DNA of 36,709 nt from an uncultured Lachnospiraceae bacterium (lineage in GTDB: Bacteria > Bacillota > Clostridia > Lachnospirales > Lachnospiraceae): positions 1 through 36,709 of the forward strand of contig CATLBW010000016.1 of assembly GCA_949879775.1 (NCBI GenBank), given 5' to 3'. The translations under genes were made by a program, and so were the position numbers. Below, piece by piece: positions 23,194-31,560 of the stretch. Below the pieces are notes generated by a model. The model was not told the DNA's origin, made no database searches, and saw nothing but the letters and a program-made list of their open reading frames with translations. Position 1 is the stretch's first letter. Every line of letters starts with the position of its first letter.

Positions 23194-24996
23194 ATGAAAA
23201 GGTTAGGCAGGGCAAGAATAGCGGTATTTGCAATGGCAATTGTTATGCTGTCTGCGGCAATCCAATATTTTGGCGCGGCAGGACGTTGGGACATTGGTAT
23301 TTGTGACTGGCTGAACCAGCGGGAATCCGTGACAAATAAGAAGATTTATATTATAGGGATTGACGATAAGGCTTTAGGGCAGTATGGCCCGGTCAATACA
23401 TGGAGCAGGGACATCCCAGCGAAGCTGGTGGAAATTTTGAACGCGGATTCGTCAGCGCGGCCCGCGGTTATCGGGCTTGACGTCATCTACAGCGAGAGGA
23501 CGGATGATGAGGCAGACAACCACTTTGCAAACGCGTGCAGGGAGGCAGGCAATGTTGTGGTGGCGAGGAGCTTTTCCTTTAAGGAGATGCCAGGAAGGGG
23601 AGAAGGCGGCAAAATTACGTATAACCCCTATCATGTAGATTATGTGATAGAGCCTTATGAAAGCCTTTGTGCCAGCGCGGCCCGCGGTTATGCCAACACA
23701 ACGGTGGATGCGGACGGCTATGTGCGGCAGGCAATGGCGTATATTGATTATGAGGGGGAGAGGGCGTACAGCTTCTCTTCCCAGATTTATAAGACGTACC
23801 AGGAAAGCCGGGGGCAGCAGGCGTTATTTCCAGGCACATACGGGGACGGCAACCGTTTTTATTTTACATATTCAGGAAAGCCGGGCGGCTACAATACAGT
23901 ATCCATGGCGGATGTGCTCGACGGCAGCATTGACGCTGGGATCTTCCAGGGGGCAATTGTGTTGGTGGGCGCCTATGCCGTAGGGATGCAGGATTCTTAC
24001 GCTCCTGCGATTTCGCATAACAGCCAGATGTATGGGGTGGAGATCCACGCCAATATTATCGAGGCGCTTTTAGAGGGGAAGACGCAGACGCCGTTTTCTC
24101 CGGTTATTTATGCGCTTTTTTCTGGCGTCTTGTGTGGGCTGTTTTTTCTGGCTGCACATAAGCTGAGGATGATGTTTTCGGGTATGCTGCTCATTTTCCT
24201 GGCTGCGCTGGATATTGTGTTTGCCAGGGTTATGTACCAGCGGGGCAGCATTGTGCCCATAGCGCTGCTCCCCATTATGCTTGCGGCTATTTACCTGGCG
24301 CGGGTGGCCTGGGGCTACCTTGAAGAGATTATGCGCAGGCGGCGTGTCGTCAATGTGTTTAAGCAGTATGTGGCCCCGCAGGTTGTCGACAAAATCAGCA
24401 AAGACAAAGATTTTGAGCTGGCGCTTGGCGGGGAGAACCGTCATATCGCTGTGCTGTTTGTGGATATCCGCGGGTTCACGACCATGTCGGAAAACATGCA
24501 GCCGGAGGAAGTTGTGGAAATATTAAATGAATATTTAACTCTGGCCACAAAGTCCATTTTTGACAATGGAGGTACGCTTGACAAGTTTGTAGGCGATGCT
24601 GCGATGGCGGTGTTCAACGCCCCGTTTGAGTTAGATGATTATATTTTCCGGGCAGTTTGCACGGCATGGGATATGAGGGCAGGCGCAGATGCGCTTGCAG
24701 ATAAATTTGAGAAACGCTTTGGCGAGAGCGTTGCTTTTGGGATTGGCCTAAACTGCGGGGATGCGGTCGTAGGCAACATAGGGTGTGAGTTCCGCATGGA
24801 CTACACAGCAATCGGGGACACTGTCAACACGGCGGCGCGCTTAGAGAGCAATGCCGGGCGGGGGCAGATTTTAATCAGCGAGGAAGTGTATGAGGCAGTG
24901 AAAGGCCGCGTGGGCGTTACGCCGATTGGCGAAATCCCTTTGAAGGGAAAGAGCAAAGGCGTTTTTGTATATCAGTTAGTTGAGGTGAAAGAATAA
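23194..24996 (+). CDS. CHASE2-domain class III adenylate cyclase
   Basis: This membrane receptor cyclase of about 600 residues should make cAMP in response to an extracellular cue. It has an N-terminal membrane segment (about 6-25), a CHASE2 sensor domain (about 30-300; KIYIIGIDDKALGQYGPVNTWSRD, PAVIGLDVIYSE), three membrane helices (about 305-390) and a cyclase catalytic domain (about 410-595). The metal-binding Asp are in LFVDIRGFTTMSE and FVGDAAMAVF, with the specificity Lys in TLDKFVGD and DYTAIGDTVNTAARLE following. I prefer the ATG at 23194, six bases after GGAGAGG; an ATG at 23179 is the alternative. Confidence 0.9.
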   Translation: MKRLGRARIAVFAMAIVMLSAAIQYFGAAGRWDIGICDWLNQRESVTNKKIYIIGIDDKALGQYGPVNTWSRDIPAKLVEILNADSSARPAVIGLDVIYSERTDDEADNHFANACREAGNVVVARSFSFKEMPGRGEGGKITYNPYHVDYVIEPYESLCASAARGYANTTVDADGYVRQAMAYIDYEGERAYSFSSQIYKTYQESRGQQALFPGTYGDGNRFYFTYSGKPGGYNTVSMADVLDGSIDAGIFQGAIVLVGAYAVGMQDSYAPAISHNSQMYGVEIHANIIEALLEGKTQTPFSPVIYALFSGVLCGLFFLAAHKLRMMFSGMLLIFLAALDIVFARVMYQRGSIVPIALLPIMLAAIYLARVAWGYLEEIMRRRRVVNVFKQYVAPQVVDKISKDKDFELALGGENRHIAVLFVDIRGFTTMSENMQPEEVVEILNEYLTLATKSIFDNGGTLDKFVGDAAMAVFNAPFELDDYIFRAVCTAWDMRAGADALADKFEKRFGESVAFGIGLNCGDAVVGNIGCEFRMDYTAIGDTVNTAARLESNAGRGQILISEEVYEAVKGRVGVTPIGEIPLKGKSKGVFVYQLVEVKE

Positions 24997-25791
24997 ATGG
25001 GCAATAGATACATCATACCGGACAGGAAGGACATGGAACGTTCCCTTGGGCTAGCCAAGGAATATGGATGCGCATTTGAATATAATGATTTTTTTACCCC
25101 CGAAGTCCTGGACGACAGGGGGAAACAAGAAGAGATTATTGAGTTTTACGCCAAATACCGCAGTGATTTTTCCGAAGACACGATGCATGGGGCTTTTTTG
25201 GACGTGACAATCCACAGCAGCGACCCTTTAATCCGCGACGCGTCCATACTCCGGCTGCGTCAGTCCATGGAGATTGCCAGCCGCATGGGGCTTAAGGGAG
25301 TCGTGTTCCATACGGGAAGGCTGGGCGGGTTCCGCGCAGAGAACTATTTAAAGCTTTGGCACAAAGTAAACGTAGGTTTTTTCTCGGAGCTGGCCCAGGA
25401 ATACCCCAGGCAGCAGATTTTTATGGAAAATATGTTTGACGAGGCGCCGGATGTGATGGCGGGCCTTGCTAAGGCGATGGAAGGGGTAGGGAATTTTGGC
25501 ATCTGCCTGGATTATGCGCATGCGGCGCTGACAGATTGCCCGCAGCAGGAGTGGGTGCGGACGCTGGCGCCCTACATCAGGCACATACATGTGAATGACA
25601 ACGACCTGGAAAATGACTTGCACCAGCCGCTGGGGGAGGGAAGGGTTGACTGGGAGGAATACGGCAGGCTGATGGAGGAGCATGGCATAGATGCAGGCGT
25701 ATTGGTAGAGGTAAGCGGCTACGGGCGGCAGGAGCAGTCGCTAAAGTATTTAAAGCAGCATGGGATATATCCATTTCATTTACAGGGATAA
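24997..25791 (+). CDS. Sugar phosphate isomerase/epimerase-like TIM-barrel protein
   Basis: This 264-residue protein belongs to the xylose isomerase-like/AP endonuclease 2 TIM-barrel family. Metal-site segments are visible: VVFHTGRLGG, FMENMFDEAP, GICLDYAHA, HIHVNDND and VLVEVSGYG. The substrate cannot be predicted. The ATG abuts the stop of the cyclase gene (no gap), so the two are co-translated. It is an unusual partner for a signalling gene. Confidence 0.82.
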   Translation: MGNRYIIPDRKDMERSLGLAKEYGCAFEYNDFFTPEVLDDRGKQEEIIEFYAKYRSDFSEDTMHGAFLDVTIHSSDPLIRDASILRLRQSMEIASRMGLKGVVFHTGRLGGFRAENYLKLWHKVNVGFFSELAQEYPRQQIFMENMFDEAPDVMAGLAKAMEGVGNFGICLDYAHAALTDCPQQEWVRTLAPYIRHIHVNDNDLENDLHQPLGEGRVDWEEYGRLMEEHGIDAGVLVEVSGYGRQEQSLKYLKQHGIYPFHLQG

Positions 25792-25802
25792 GGAGCGGTT
25801 AG

Positions 25803-27455
25803 ATGCGTCTTGGATATGAAGATTTTAAAAAGATATTGAATATAGGCATCAACCTGTCTACTGGCAGGGACAGGAATGAGATCCTTTCGTCCATCCTTGA
25901 GAGTGGGATGGAGATAACCAATTGCGATGCCAGCACGCTGTACTTATATGAGAATGGCAATTTGACATTTAAAATAATGAAGACGCTTTCCATGGGCGTC
26001 AGCAGAGGCGTTAATGGGGAGGCGATTAGCGATATGCCGCCGGTTGCCATGAAAGAGGAAAATGTTTGCGCCTACACGGCCATCCACAGGGAGATTGTCA
26101 ATATACCTGACGTATATGACAGCGACCGTTTTGATTTCTCGGGTCCCAAACAGTATGATTCGCTGACTGGGTATCACACAAAGTCGCAGCTTGTGATACC
26201 GCTTGAGAATAATGAGAATGATTTAATCGGCGTATTGCAGCTAATTAATGCCATGGACGAGGAGGGGAATGTCATTCCTTTTGACAAGCAGTATGATATC
26301 ATCATCCGTTCCCTTGGCTCTATGGCAGCGATTGAGCTGACAAACCTCACTTATATGGAAGAGTTAAAGGCCCAGCTCTATTCTTTTGTAGAGGCTCTTA
26401 CAACGGCGCTTGATGAGCGTTCGCCGTATAATGCTTCCCATACGCGCAATGTCGCGAGATATTCGCAGCTCCTGGCAGACTATATTAACGAGCTTCACCA
26501 AAAAGGATTGTGCGAAGAATCCTTTGGCCAGGAAAGGAAGGAGAAGCTGCTGCTTGCCGCCCTGCTCCATGATATTGGCAAGATTGTCGTGCCCCTTGCG
26601 GTTATGGACAAGGCAACGCGTTTGGGGGAAGGGCTTGCGAAGGTAGAGGAACGGTTTGAATTGCTCGAAGCCCTCTATGAGATAGATATGCTAAAGGGCA
26701 GGATTACACAAGAGGAATACCAAGAGCGGGTGTCGGATTTGAAATCAGAACTTAATTTTATACATAAAATAAATACGGCGAGCTATTTGGACAATGAAAG
26801 CTGCCAGCGGGTTTGCCGCCTGGCTTTAAAGAGGCATATAAAAGAAAATGGGAAAGTGACGAAATATATAACAGATCAGGAAAAAGACTGCCTGAGCATC
26901 CGTCAGGGGACCCTGACAATGGAGGAGCGCGAGGTAATGAAGAACCACGTAGCCGTGACGGAAAAGATCCTCAGCAAGGTGCGTTTTAATAAGAACTTTG
27001 CGATTGTGCCCAAATGGGCGGCGTCCCACCATGAATTGCTGAATGGGAGCGGTTATCCCAAACAGTTAAAGGGAGAGGAGCTGGATTTGGAGACAAGGAT
27101 TCTGACGGTGGCGGATATTTATGATGCATTGACAGCAATCCGCCCTTATAAAAGCGCCATTCCGAACGATAAGTCCATCAATATGCTGAAGAAGATGGCA
27201 GAAGAAGGAAAGGTAGACGGGCAGGTTGTCGGCTGGCTTTTTGAGGCATTGAAAAAGGAGGAAGGCAAATGCGAAGCATTTTTAGGGATGCCTTCCGACG
27301 AGCTGGCAGGGTCCGCGCAGCGGGGCGTGCCGATACCGCATAAAAAGGAGGAAGGCAAATGCGAAGCATTTTTAGAAATGCCTTCCGATGTGCTGGCTTC
27401 CGACGAACTGGCAGGGTCCGCAGCGCGGGGCGTGCCGATATTAAAGGAGGGATGA
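25803..27455 (+). CDS. GAF and HD-GYP domain protein (cyclic-di-GMP phosphodiesterase-like)
   Basis: This 550-residue cytoplasmic protein has an N-terminal GAF sensor domain (about 10-180) and an HD-GYP domain. The catalytic HD pair is at 256-257 (LLHDIGKIVVP), and HHELLNGSGYP carries the GYP at 417-419. About 130 residues lie between the HD helix and the GYP part, longer than in most HD-GYP proteins. Such enzymes hydrolyse cyclic-di-GMP or related dinucleotides. The last 67 residues are two imperfect copies of a KKEEGKCEAFL...MPSD...ELAGSA.RGVPI unit made by a DNA duplication. The ribosome site is AAGGAGCGG. It lies in the same run of genes as the cyclase. Confidence 0.88.
   Translation: MRLGYEDFKKILNIGINLSTGRDRNEILSSILESGMEITNCDASTLYLYENGNLTFKIMKTLSMGVSRGVNGEAISDMPPVAMKEENVCAYTAIHREIVNIPDVYDSDRFDFSGPKQYDSLTGYHTKSQLVIPLENNENDLIGVLQLINAMDEEGNVIPFDKQYDIIIRSLGSMAAIELTNLTYMEELKAQLYSFVEALTTALDERSPYNASHTRNVARYSQLLADYINELHQKGLCEESFGQERKEKLLLAALLHDIGKIVVPLAVMDKATRLGEGLAKVEERFELLEALYEIDMLKGRITQEEYQERVSDLKSELNFIHKINTASYLDNESCQRVCRLALKRHIKENGKVTKYITDQEKDCLSIRQGTLTMEEREVMKNHVAVTEKILSKVRFNKNFAIVPKWAASHHELLNGSGYPKQLKGEELDLETRILTVADIYDALTAIRPYKSAIPNDKSINMLKKMAEEGKVDGQVVGWLFEALKKEEGKCEAFLGMPSDELAGSAQRGVPIPHKKEEGKCEAFLEMPSDVLASDELAGSAARGVPILKEG
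27252..27443 (+). repeat. Two palindrome-containing repeats in the HD-GYP gene tail
   Basis: Two copies with a 90-base period. Each begins AAAAGGAGGAAGGCAAATGC and contains the inverted repeat GGAAGGCA/TGCCTTCC (27260-27267 with 27289-27296; 27350-27357 with 27379-27386) around an inner AAATGC/GCATTT stem. The second copy has an extra partial duplication (CTTCCGAC). Confidence 0.88.
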
Positions 27456-27459
27456 GTGA

Positions 27460-29484
27460 ATGAAAAAGAAATGGAAAGGGTGGCTTTGCCTTTGCCTGGC
27501 ATTTGCAGTCAGCTTTGCCATTTTGCCGGCTGCCGTAAGCGCAGATAATCAATTTGCAGGGCTTAGGCTGTATACGGGTTTTGCGAAGGTGGCTTCCGAT
27601 ATGTTTGTCTCTGGCGATACCGGGACATATGGGGTGGATGTAAATGAGCATTGCCCAGCCGGCTATAAGAAAGATGGCTACAGGCTTTGGAGGCTTGACG
27701 AGGGCAATTACACGGTCGCCAGCAGATGGGTAAGCGATAATGAGCAGGAGTGGGCTGCTTATTTGACGGGGTATTATGCGCCAGAGCATGTTATGCTTGC
27801 GCCGAACTGGACGCCGGAATATTCGGCCGAGCCTATCACATCAGAGGACCCTACGGTAGTCATAGGCGATGGCAGCGCGCAGGACCGGGGGGATTTTTAT
27901 TACCAATGGATGCGTGAGCGCAAGGTGGTGGACATAGGGAATTATTATGACGGCTCGAAGCAGGTTAAGGCTTTAGGGAGCGTGAATGCAGTTTATAATA
28001 GTGAATATAGGAAATGGGTGGCTGGCAAGGAACAGCCATACATAGAGGTGAGGTTTTCCCTGCAAAGAGGCGATGTGGTAACGGTAAAGGATATAGCCGG
28101 CGGCACGGACCCGCAGAATTATTTTAGCGGATACCTCAAGACGCCTAATGGCTCGGCTTGTTTGGAGACATATGACCATAAGAATGAGGTGTTTTATGCG
28201 ACGGCGCCGTCAGGAGGAGAATGCATCCTCCATATGCAGAATAACCTTAGCCCGAACAGCTTGCAGGCAGCCGTTACAGTAAGCCGGTATGAGGCCGAAG
28301 ACGGGGAGGCAGGCTCTAAGACCTATAGCGGGGAGGATGGGACGTATTGCTGTAAAATCAGTTATATAAGGGACGGCAGCCAAATTTCCTTCTTTACAAA
28401 TGCAGTAACCATCAATAAAAACGGGTCTGGCGAGGACGACCCTAAGGAATATGCGGTAACCAAGGGGGCAAAGCCAGAGCATGGCTCTTTTGCTGCCAAA
28501 ATTAATGGAAAGGAAATAGATAAGGCTTTGCCGGGGCAGACCGTCACGGTTGAGACTTACCCTTTTGCAGGCTACAAGACGCAGGCCATCACCTACCGGA
28601 AAACAGAAGAAGCCATAGGCGGGCCGATAACAGTGCCTATGGGCGGGGATGGGAACGGGTGTTTCGTAATGCCAAAATACGATGTTACGGTAGAAGTCAG
28701 TTTCTGTAAGGAGCAGCCGGAGGTAAAGCCATCGCAGCCCCCTAAGGTTGAGATTCGCTTAGAAGGCTCCAATTATATATGGGATTCCTTTATGGGCAAA
28801 GTTTCCTTTGACATTATGGCTAATAAGGCAAGGCGGTTTCACATAAAAGTTTCTGATCCGGAAAATGACTTAGATGACAGCGCAGTGAAATATTATCTGG
28901 CAAACGGCAGCCTTTTTCTTGGGAATAAGGACTATAGCCCAGAGGAAATTGAAAATGCAGTTGGCGGCAGGTGGATAGATAAAGCAGATACTGTTGATTT
29001 GAAAGCCGACGGCAGGTATGTATTATATGTTAAAGCCAGCGATAAGGCTGGCAATACCACGTACGCGAATTCCCAAGGGATTGTAATTGATACGAAGGCA
29101 CCGGTGGTTTTTGGGGTGAAGGACCAAGGCAAATATTATGGGACGACGAAATTTATGGTGAGCGACGTTTACCTTGGCACAGTGTCAGTGGATGGGAAGA
29201 AGGTAGAGCCAGATAAGGGCGTTTATGCCATCGCGCCGGATAATGCGCCACACACGATTGAGGCAACGGATTTAGCAGGGAATAAGGCTTCCTGTAAGGT
29301 CTTTGTATATGAGACGTGGGTGCGTGACGGGATAAAGAAGAGTGGGAAATACACGCTGCAAAAGGGCGTCGCTTATAAGCTGGGCAAAGGAAAATGGAAA
29401 ATTGCAGGTGATAGCGCCATTTATAGGGGTGGGACCATGATCTATGTGCCGGACAGCGGAGACTATAATTTTCGGAAACAATAG
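27460..29484 (+). CDS. Secreted protein with Ig-like repeats
   Basis: This 674-residue protein has a clear signal peptide (cleavage expected near VSA-DN, residues 28-30). It lacks a recognisable anchor at the C terminus. Around 330-415 is a segment (AVTKGAKPEHGSFAAKINGKEIDKALPGQTVTVET) resembling the bacterial repeat modules of surface proteins. From about 430 to 620 there are Ig-like folds (DKAGNTTYANSQGIVIDTKAPVVFGV; TIEATDLAGNKASCKVFV). I recognise no enzyme motif. AAAGGAGGG at 27443-27451 is its ribosome site. It is a likely cell-surface or extracellular adhesive protein, co-transcribed with the FecR-domain gene. Confidence 0.72.
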   Translation: MKKKWKGWLCLCLAFAVSFAILPAAVSADNQFAGLRLYTGFAKVASDMFVSGDTGTYGVDVNEHCPAGYKKDGYRLWRLDEGNYTVASRWVSDNEQEWAAYLTGYYAPEHVMLAPNWTPEYSAEPITSEDPTVVIGDGSAQDRGDFYYQWMRERKVVDIGNYYDGSKQVKALGSVNAVYNSEYRKWVAGKEQPYIEVRFSLQRGDVVTVKDIAGGTDPQNYFSGYLKTPNGSACLETYDHKNEVFYATAPSGGECILHMQNNLSPNSLQAAVTVSRYEAEDGEAGSKTYSGEDGTYCCKISYIRDGSQISFFTNAVTINKNGSGEDDPKEYAVTKGAKPEHGSFAAKINGKEIDKALPGQTVTVETYPFAGYKTQAITYRKTEEAIGGPITVPMGGDGNGCFVMPKYDVTVEVSFCKEQPEVKPSQPPKVEIRLEGSNYIWDSFMGKVSFDIMANKARRFHIKVSDPENDLDDSAVKYYLANGSLFLGNKDYSPEEIENAVGGRWIDKADTVDLKADGRYVLYVKASDKAGNTTYANSQGIVIDTKAPVVFGVKDQGKYYGTTKFMVSDVYLGTVSVDGKKVEPDKGVYAIAPDNAPHTIEATDLAGNKASCKVFVYETWVRDGIKKSGKYTLQKGVAYKLGKGKWKIAGDSAIYRGGTMIYVPDSGDYNFRKQ

Positions 29485-29499
29485 GACAGGGGGATTGTC

Positions 29500-30807
29500 A
29501 TGCAGAAATCAAAAGGGATAAAGATAGCTGCATTCCTTGGCGGGGCAATAGCTGCTATCGCAGGGATAGTGCTGGCAGCAGGCCATTTGGGGAAAGGGCA
29601 GGAGAGTTACCGCTCCATCCTGATTTATGGGTTGGAGGGAAGCGCGCAGATAGAGCGCGATGGCGCTGGCAGCATCAAAGCGGCGGAGGATCTTTATTTG
29701 GAATCCGGTGACAGGCTGACGGTGGCTGACGGCAGCTCCATACGCCTGAAACTGGATGATGATAAGTATATGATGGTTGAGGAAAACAGCGTCCTTTCTA
29801 TTGAGGCTGTGGGGAATGAGCAGGACTCTAAGACTAAGATACAGTTAGAGCAGGGCGCCATAACGAGCGAGATACGAAATCCGCTGAGCACGGATTCCAC
29901 TTATGAGGTCAATTCGCCGAACTCGGTCATGGCTGTGCGGGGCACGATTTTCCGTGTTGAGACAGAGCCGGATGAGGATGAGGAGACTTATACGACAGTG
30001 TCTGTGTTCTCGGGGAAGGTTTCCATGGCGACGCTCCTTGAAGACGGCACGACAGGCGATGAGGTCCTCATTAACGCCGGGGAAGAGGCAGCGTGCATCG
30101 GCAACAATATTTCAGGCATAGTCATGTCAGATGTCGCAGAGATTGATTATGGCGGGCTTCCCTTACAGGTGCTGAGCTTCTTGTTGGAGCTGGCAGATCA
30201 GGATGCGCCCATTAGCGGGATTACGAAGGAAGAGCTGAATGGATTGGTCGAAGAGGCGCAGTCCTGGGAGGATTCTGAGGAAGAGGACTGGCAAGAAGAG
30301 GGTTCCGAGGAAGAGGGCTGGCAAGAAGAGGGTTCTGAGGAAGAGGGCTGGCAGGAAGAGGGTTCCGAGGAAGAGGACTGGCAGGAAGAGGGTTCCGAGG
30401 AAGGGACGGACAGCTCCAATGAAGGAACTTCTAGTTATAATAATTACAACAGCTCAACGGGGAGTTCCACATCATCATGGGGCAGCGGCTCTTCCGGCGG
30501 GACAACGCCGAGGACGAACCCAGGGAGCAATCCGGGCGGCAGCCCAGGGACGAACCCAGGGAGCAATCCGGGCAGCAGCCCGGGGACAGCGCCAGGGACG
30601 AACCCGGGGACAGGGGACAATCCAGCAGATACGAAGCCTAAGAAATTTACGGTAAAATTTATGTATGATGGCGAGGTATTTGCAACGCAGACAGTAAAGA
30701 GTGGGAAATGTGCCAAAAAACCGATTCTCATGCCTGAGAAATCAGGGAAGTGGGATTTTGATTTTTCAGAAAAAATAAAAAAAGACACTATAATTAAGTG
30801 GAAATAA
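29500..30807 (+). CDS. FecR-domain surface protein with repetitive linker
   Basis: This 435-residue protein has an N-terminal membrane segment (IAAFLGGAIAAIAGIVLAAG), then a FecR-type domain (about 45-190: SGDRLTVADGSSIRLKLDDDKYMMVEENSVLSIE, ITSEIRNPLSTDSTYEVNSPNSVMAVRGTIF). An acidic 10-residue repeat region (EEGSEEEGWQ units, about 260-300), a Ser/Gly/Pro-rich linker (GSNPGSSPGTNPG) and a short C-terminal beta repeat (KKFTVKFMYDGEVFATQTVKSG) follow. The linker suggests extension through or along the cell wall. It lies 16 bases after the secreted-protein gene. Confidence 0.78.
   Translation: MQKSKGIKIAAFLGGAIAAIAGIVLAAGHLGKGQESYRSILIYGLEGSAQIERDGAGSIKAAEDLYLESGDRLTVADGSSIRLKLDDDKYMMVEENSVLSIEAVGNEQDSKTKIQLEQGAITSEIRNPLSTDSTYEVNSPNSVMAVRGTIFRVETEPDEDEETYTTVSVFSGKVSMATLLEDGTTGDEVLINAGEEAACIGNNISGIVMSDVAEIDYGGLPLQVLSFLLELADQDAPISGITKEELNGLVEEAQSWEDSEEEDWQEEGSEEEGWQEEGSEEEGWQEEGSEEEDWQEEGSEEGTDSSNEGTSSYNNYNSSTGSSTSSWGSGSSGGTTPRTNPGSNPGGSPGTNPGSNPGSSPGTAPGTNPGTGDNPADTKPKKFTVKFMYDGEVFATQTVKSGKCAKKPILMPEKSGKWDFDFSEKIKKDTIIKWK
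30279..30405 (+). repeat. Tandem 30-bp repeats in the FecR-protein gene
   Basis: About four copies of a 30-base unit (GAGGAAGAGGGCTGGCAAGA and the following ten bases) encode EEGSEEEGWQ/EEDWQEEGSE units. The frame is kept. Confidence 0.88.
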
Positions 30808-30839
30808 ACAAGATTGGACTAGCCGAACGGGGAGAATTA

Positions 30840-30848
30840 TGTTATACT
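30840..30848 (+). promoter_or_regulatory. Extended -10 promoter candidate
   Basis: TGTTATACT fits the TGnTATAAT extended -10 form. No good -35 at 17 bases; a TTGGAC is 23 bases upstream. A CTGCG/CGCAG hairpin lies in the short leader before the gene at 30911. Confidence 0.4.
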
Positions 30849-30910
30849 GAAAGACAGGTAAACCTGCGTTATTCCCGTGAATGCGCAGATGGCAACAGGA
30901 GGAAAGTAAA

Positions 30911-31327
30911 ATGGCTGTAATTGAAGAATTGATCCGTACGGATAATAATGAGACCCTTAGTTTTGGCAACTATAAATTGGATTCCAAGTCAAAGCTGGAT
31001 AATTTTGAGTTTGGGGGGGACTTGTATAAGGTCAAGACATTTAAGGGGATAACCAAACTGGAACGTAACGGCATGTTTGTGTATGAATCTGTTCCAGGAA
31101 CCGCGGTAAACCGGCTTATGGTGACGGACAGCGGCGTGGCATTTCAGGTGGAAGGGCCCGAGGACGCCCAGATCACATTGGAGTTGGAAGAACAGACCGA
31201 ATATAAGGTTCTGGTGGACAATGTGGATGCCGGTCAGATGAAGACGAACCTGGGAGGGAAGCTTAGCCTCTCTGTCGAATTAAGCGAAGAGAAACCGGTT
31301 GCAGTCAAGATAGAGAAAATTGGATAA
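30911..31327 (+). CDS. Small conserved protein, sometimes annotated as endosialidase
   Basis: This 138-residue acidic protein (MAVIEELIRTDNNETLSFGNYKL...) has alternating beta-like segments and no signal peptide or membrane helix. I recall close relatives in Lachnospiraceae that carry the database name endosialidase, but no catalytic motif can be seen, so the name should not be taken as function. The start at 30911 follows AGGAGGAAA. It has its own candidate promoter and a terminator. Confidence 0.68.
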   Translation: MAVIEELIRTDNNETLSFGNYKLDSKSKLDNFEFGGDLYKVKTFKGITKLERNGMFVYESVPGTAVNRLMVTDSGVAFQVEGPEDAQITLELEEQTEYKVLVDNVDAGQMKTNLGGKLSLSVELSEEKPVAVKIEKIG

Positions 31328-31347
31328 GAGTAATAGGAAAGCGTATG

Positions 31348-31397
31348 AAGGGTATCCCAAGGGCCGGGAACGGGCTGGCTTGCGGGATGCCTTTTTC
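31348..31397 (+). terminator. Rho-independent terminator
   Basis: AAGGGTATCCC (31348-31358) pairs with GGGATGCCTT (31384-31393) with one bulge and one G-U pair, followed by TTTTTCTTT. It closes the gene at 30911. Confidence 0.8.
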
Positions 31398-31423
31398 TTT
31401 CCTAATCCTATAACGTAAAAATA

Positions 31424-31525
31424 GTATGCGCACTCGTGCAAGAGGAAAATGTCACTGCGTGGCTGCACTCGGCGCGGCAAAGCGTGCAAGCAAATCCCCT
31501 ATGGATTGGGGTGAAGAGGGCTTGC
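31424..31525 (+). repeat. Structured element before radA, possible dispersed repeat
   Basis: This non-coding stretch carries repeated short words (GCACTCG twice, GTGCAAG twice) and a nested inverted repeat GCAAGC/GCTTGC (31486-31491, 31520-31525) with TCCCC/GGGG inside. It is open in two frames, which might invite false gene calls. I suspect a repetitive intergenic element of this bacterial family, from memory only. Confidence 0.4.
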
Positions 31526-31560
31526 TTTATATTAAGAAAGCGGAAGGGAAGGAGCGTTAT

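Noticed and set aside
22707..23294. 195-residue minus-strand frame across the clpC end
   Set aside because: Antisense to clpC and the 32-bp repeats; no independent coding signal.
31426..31560. N-terminal extension of RadA
   Set aside because: RadA proteins begin MAKxKxxxxCxxCG; the ATG at 31561 has AAGGAG, and the upstream part is a non-coding structured element.
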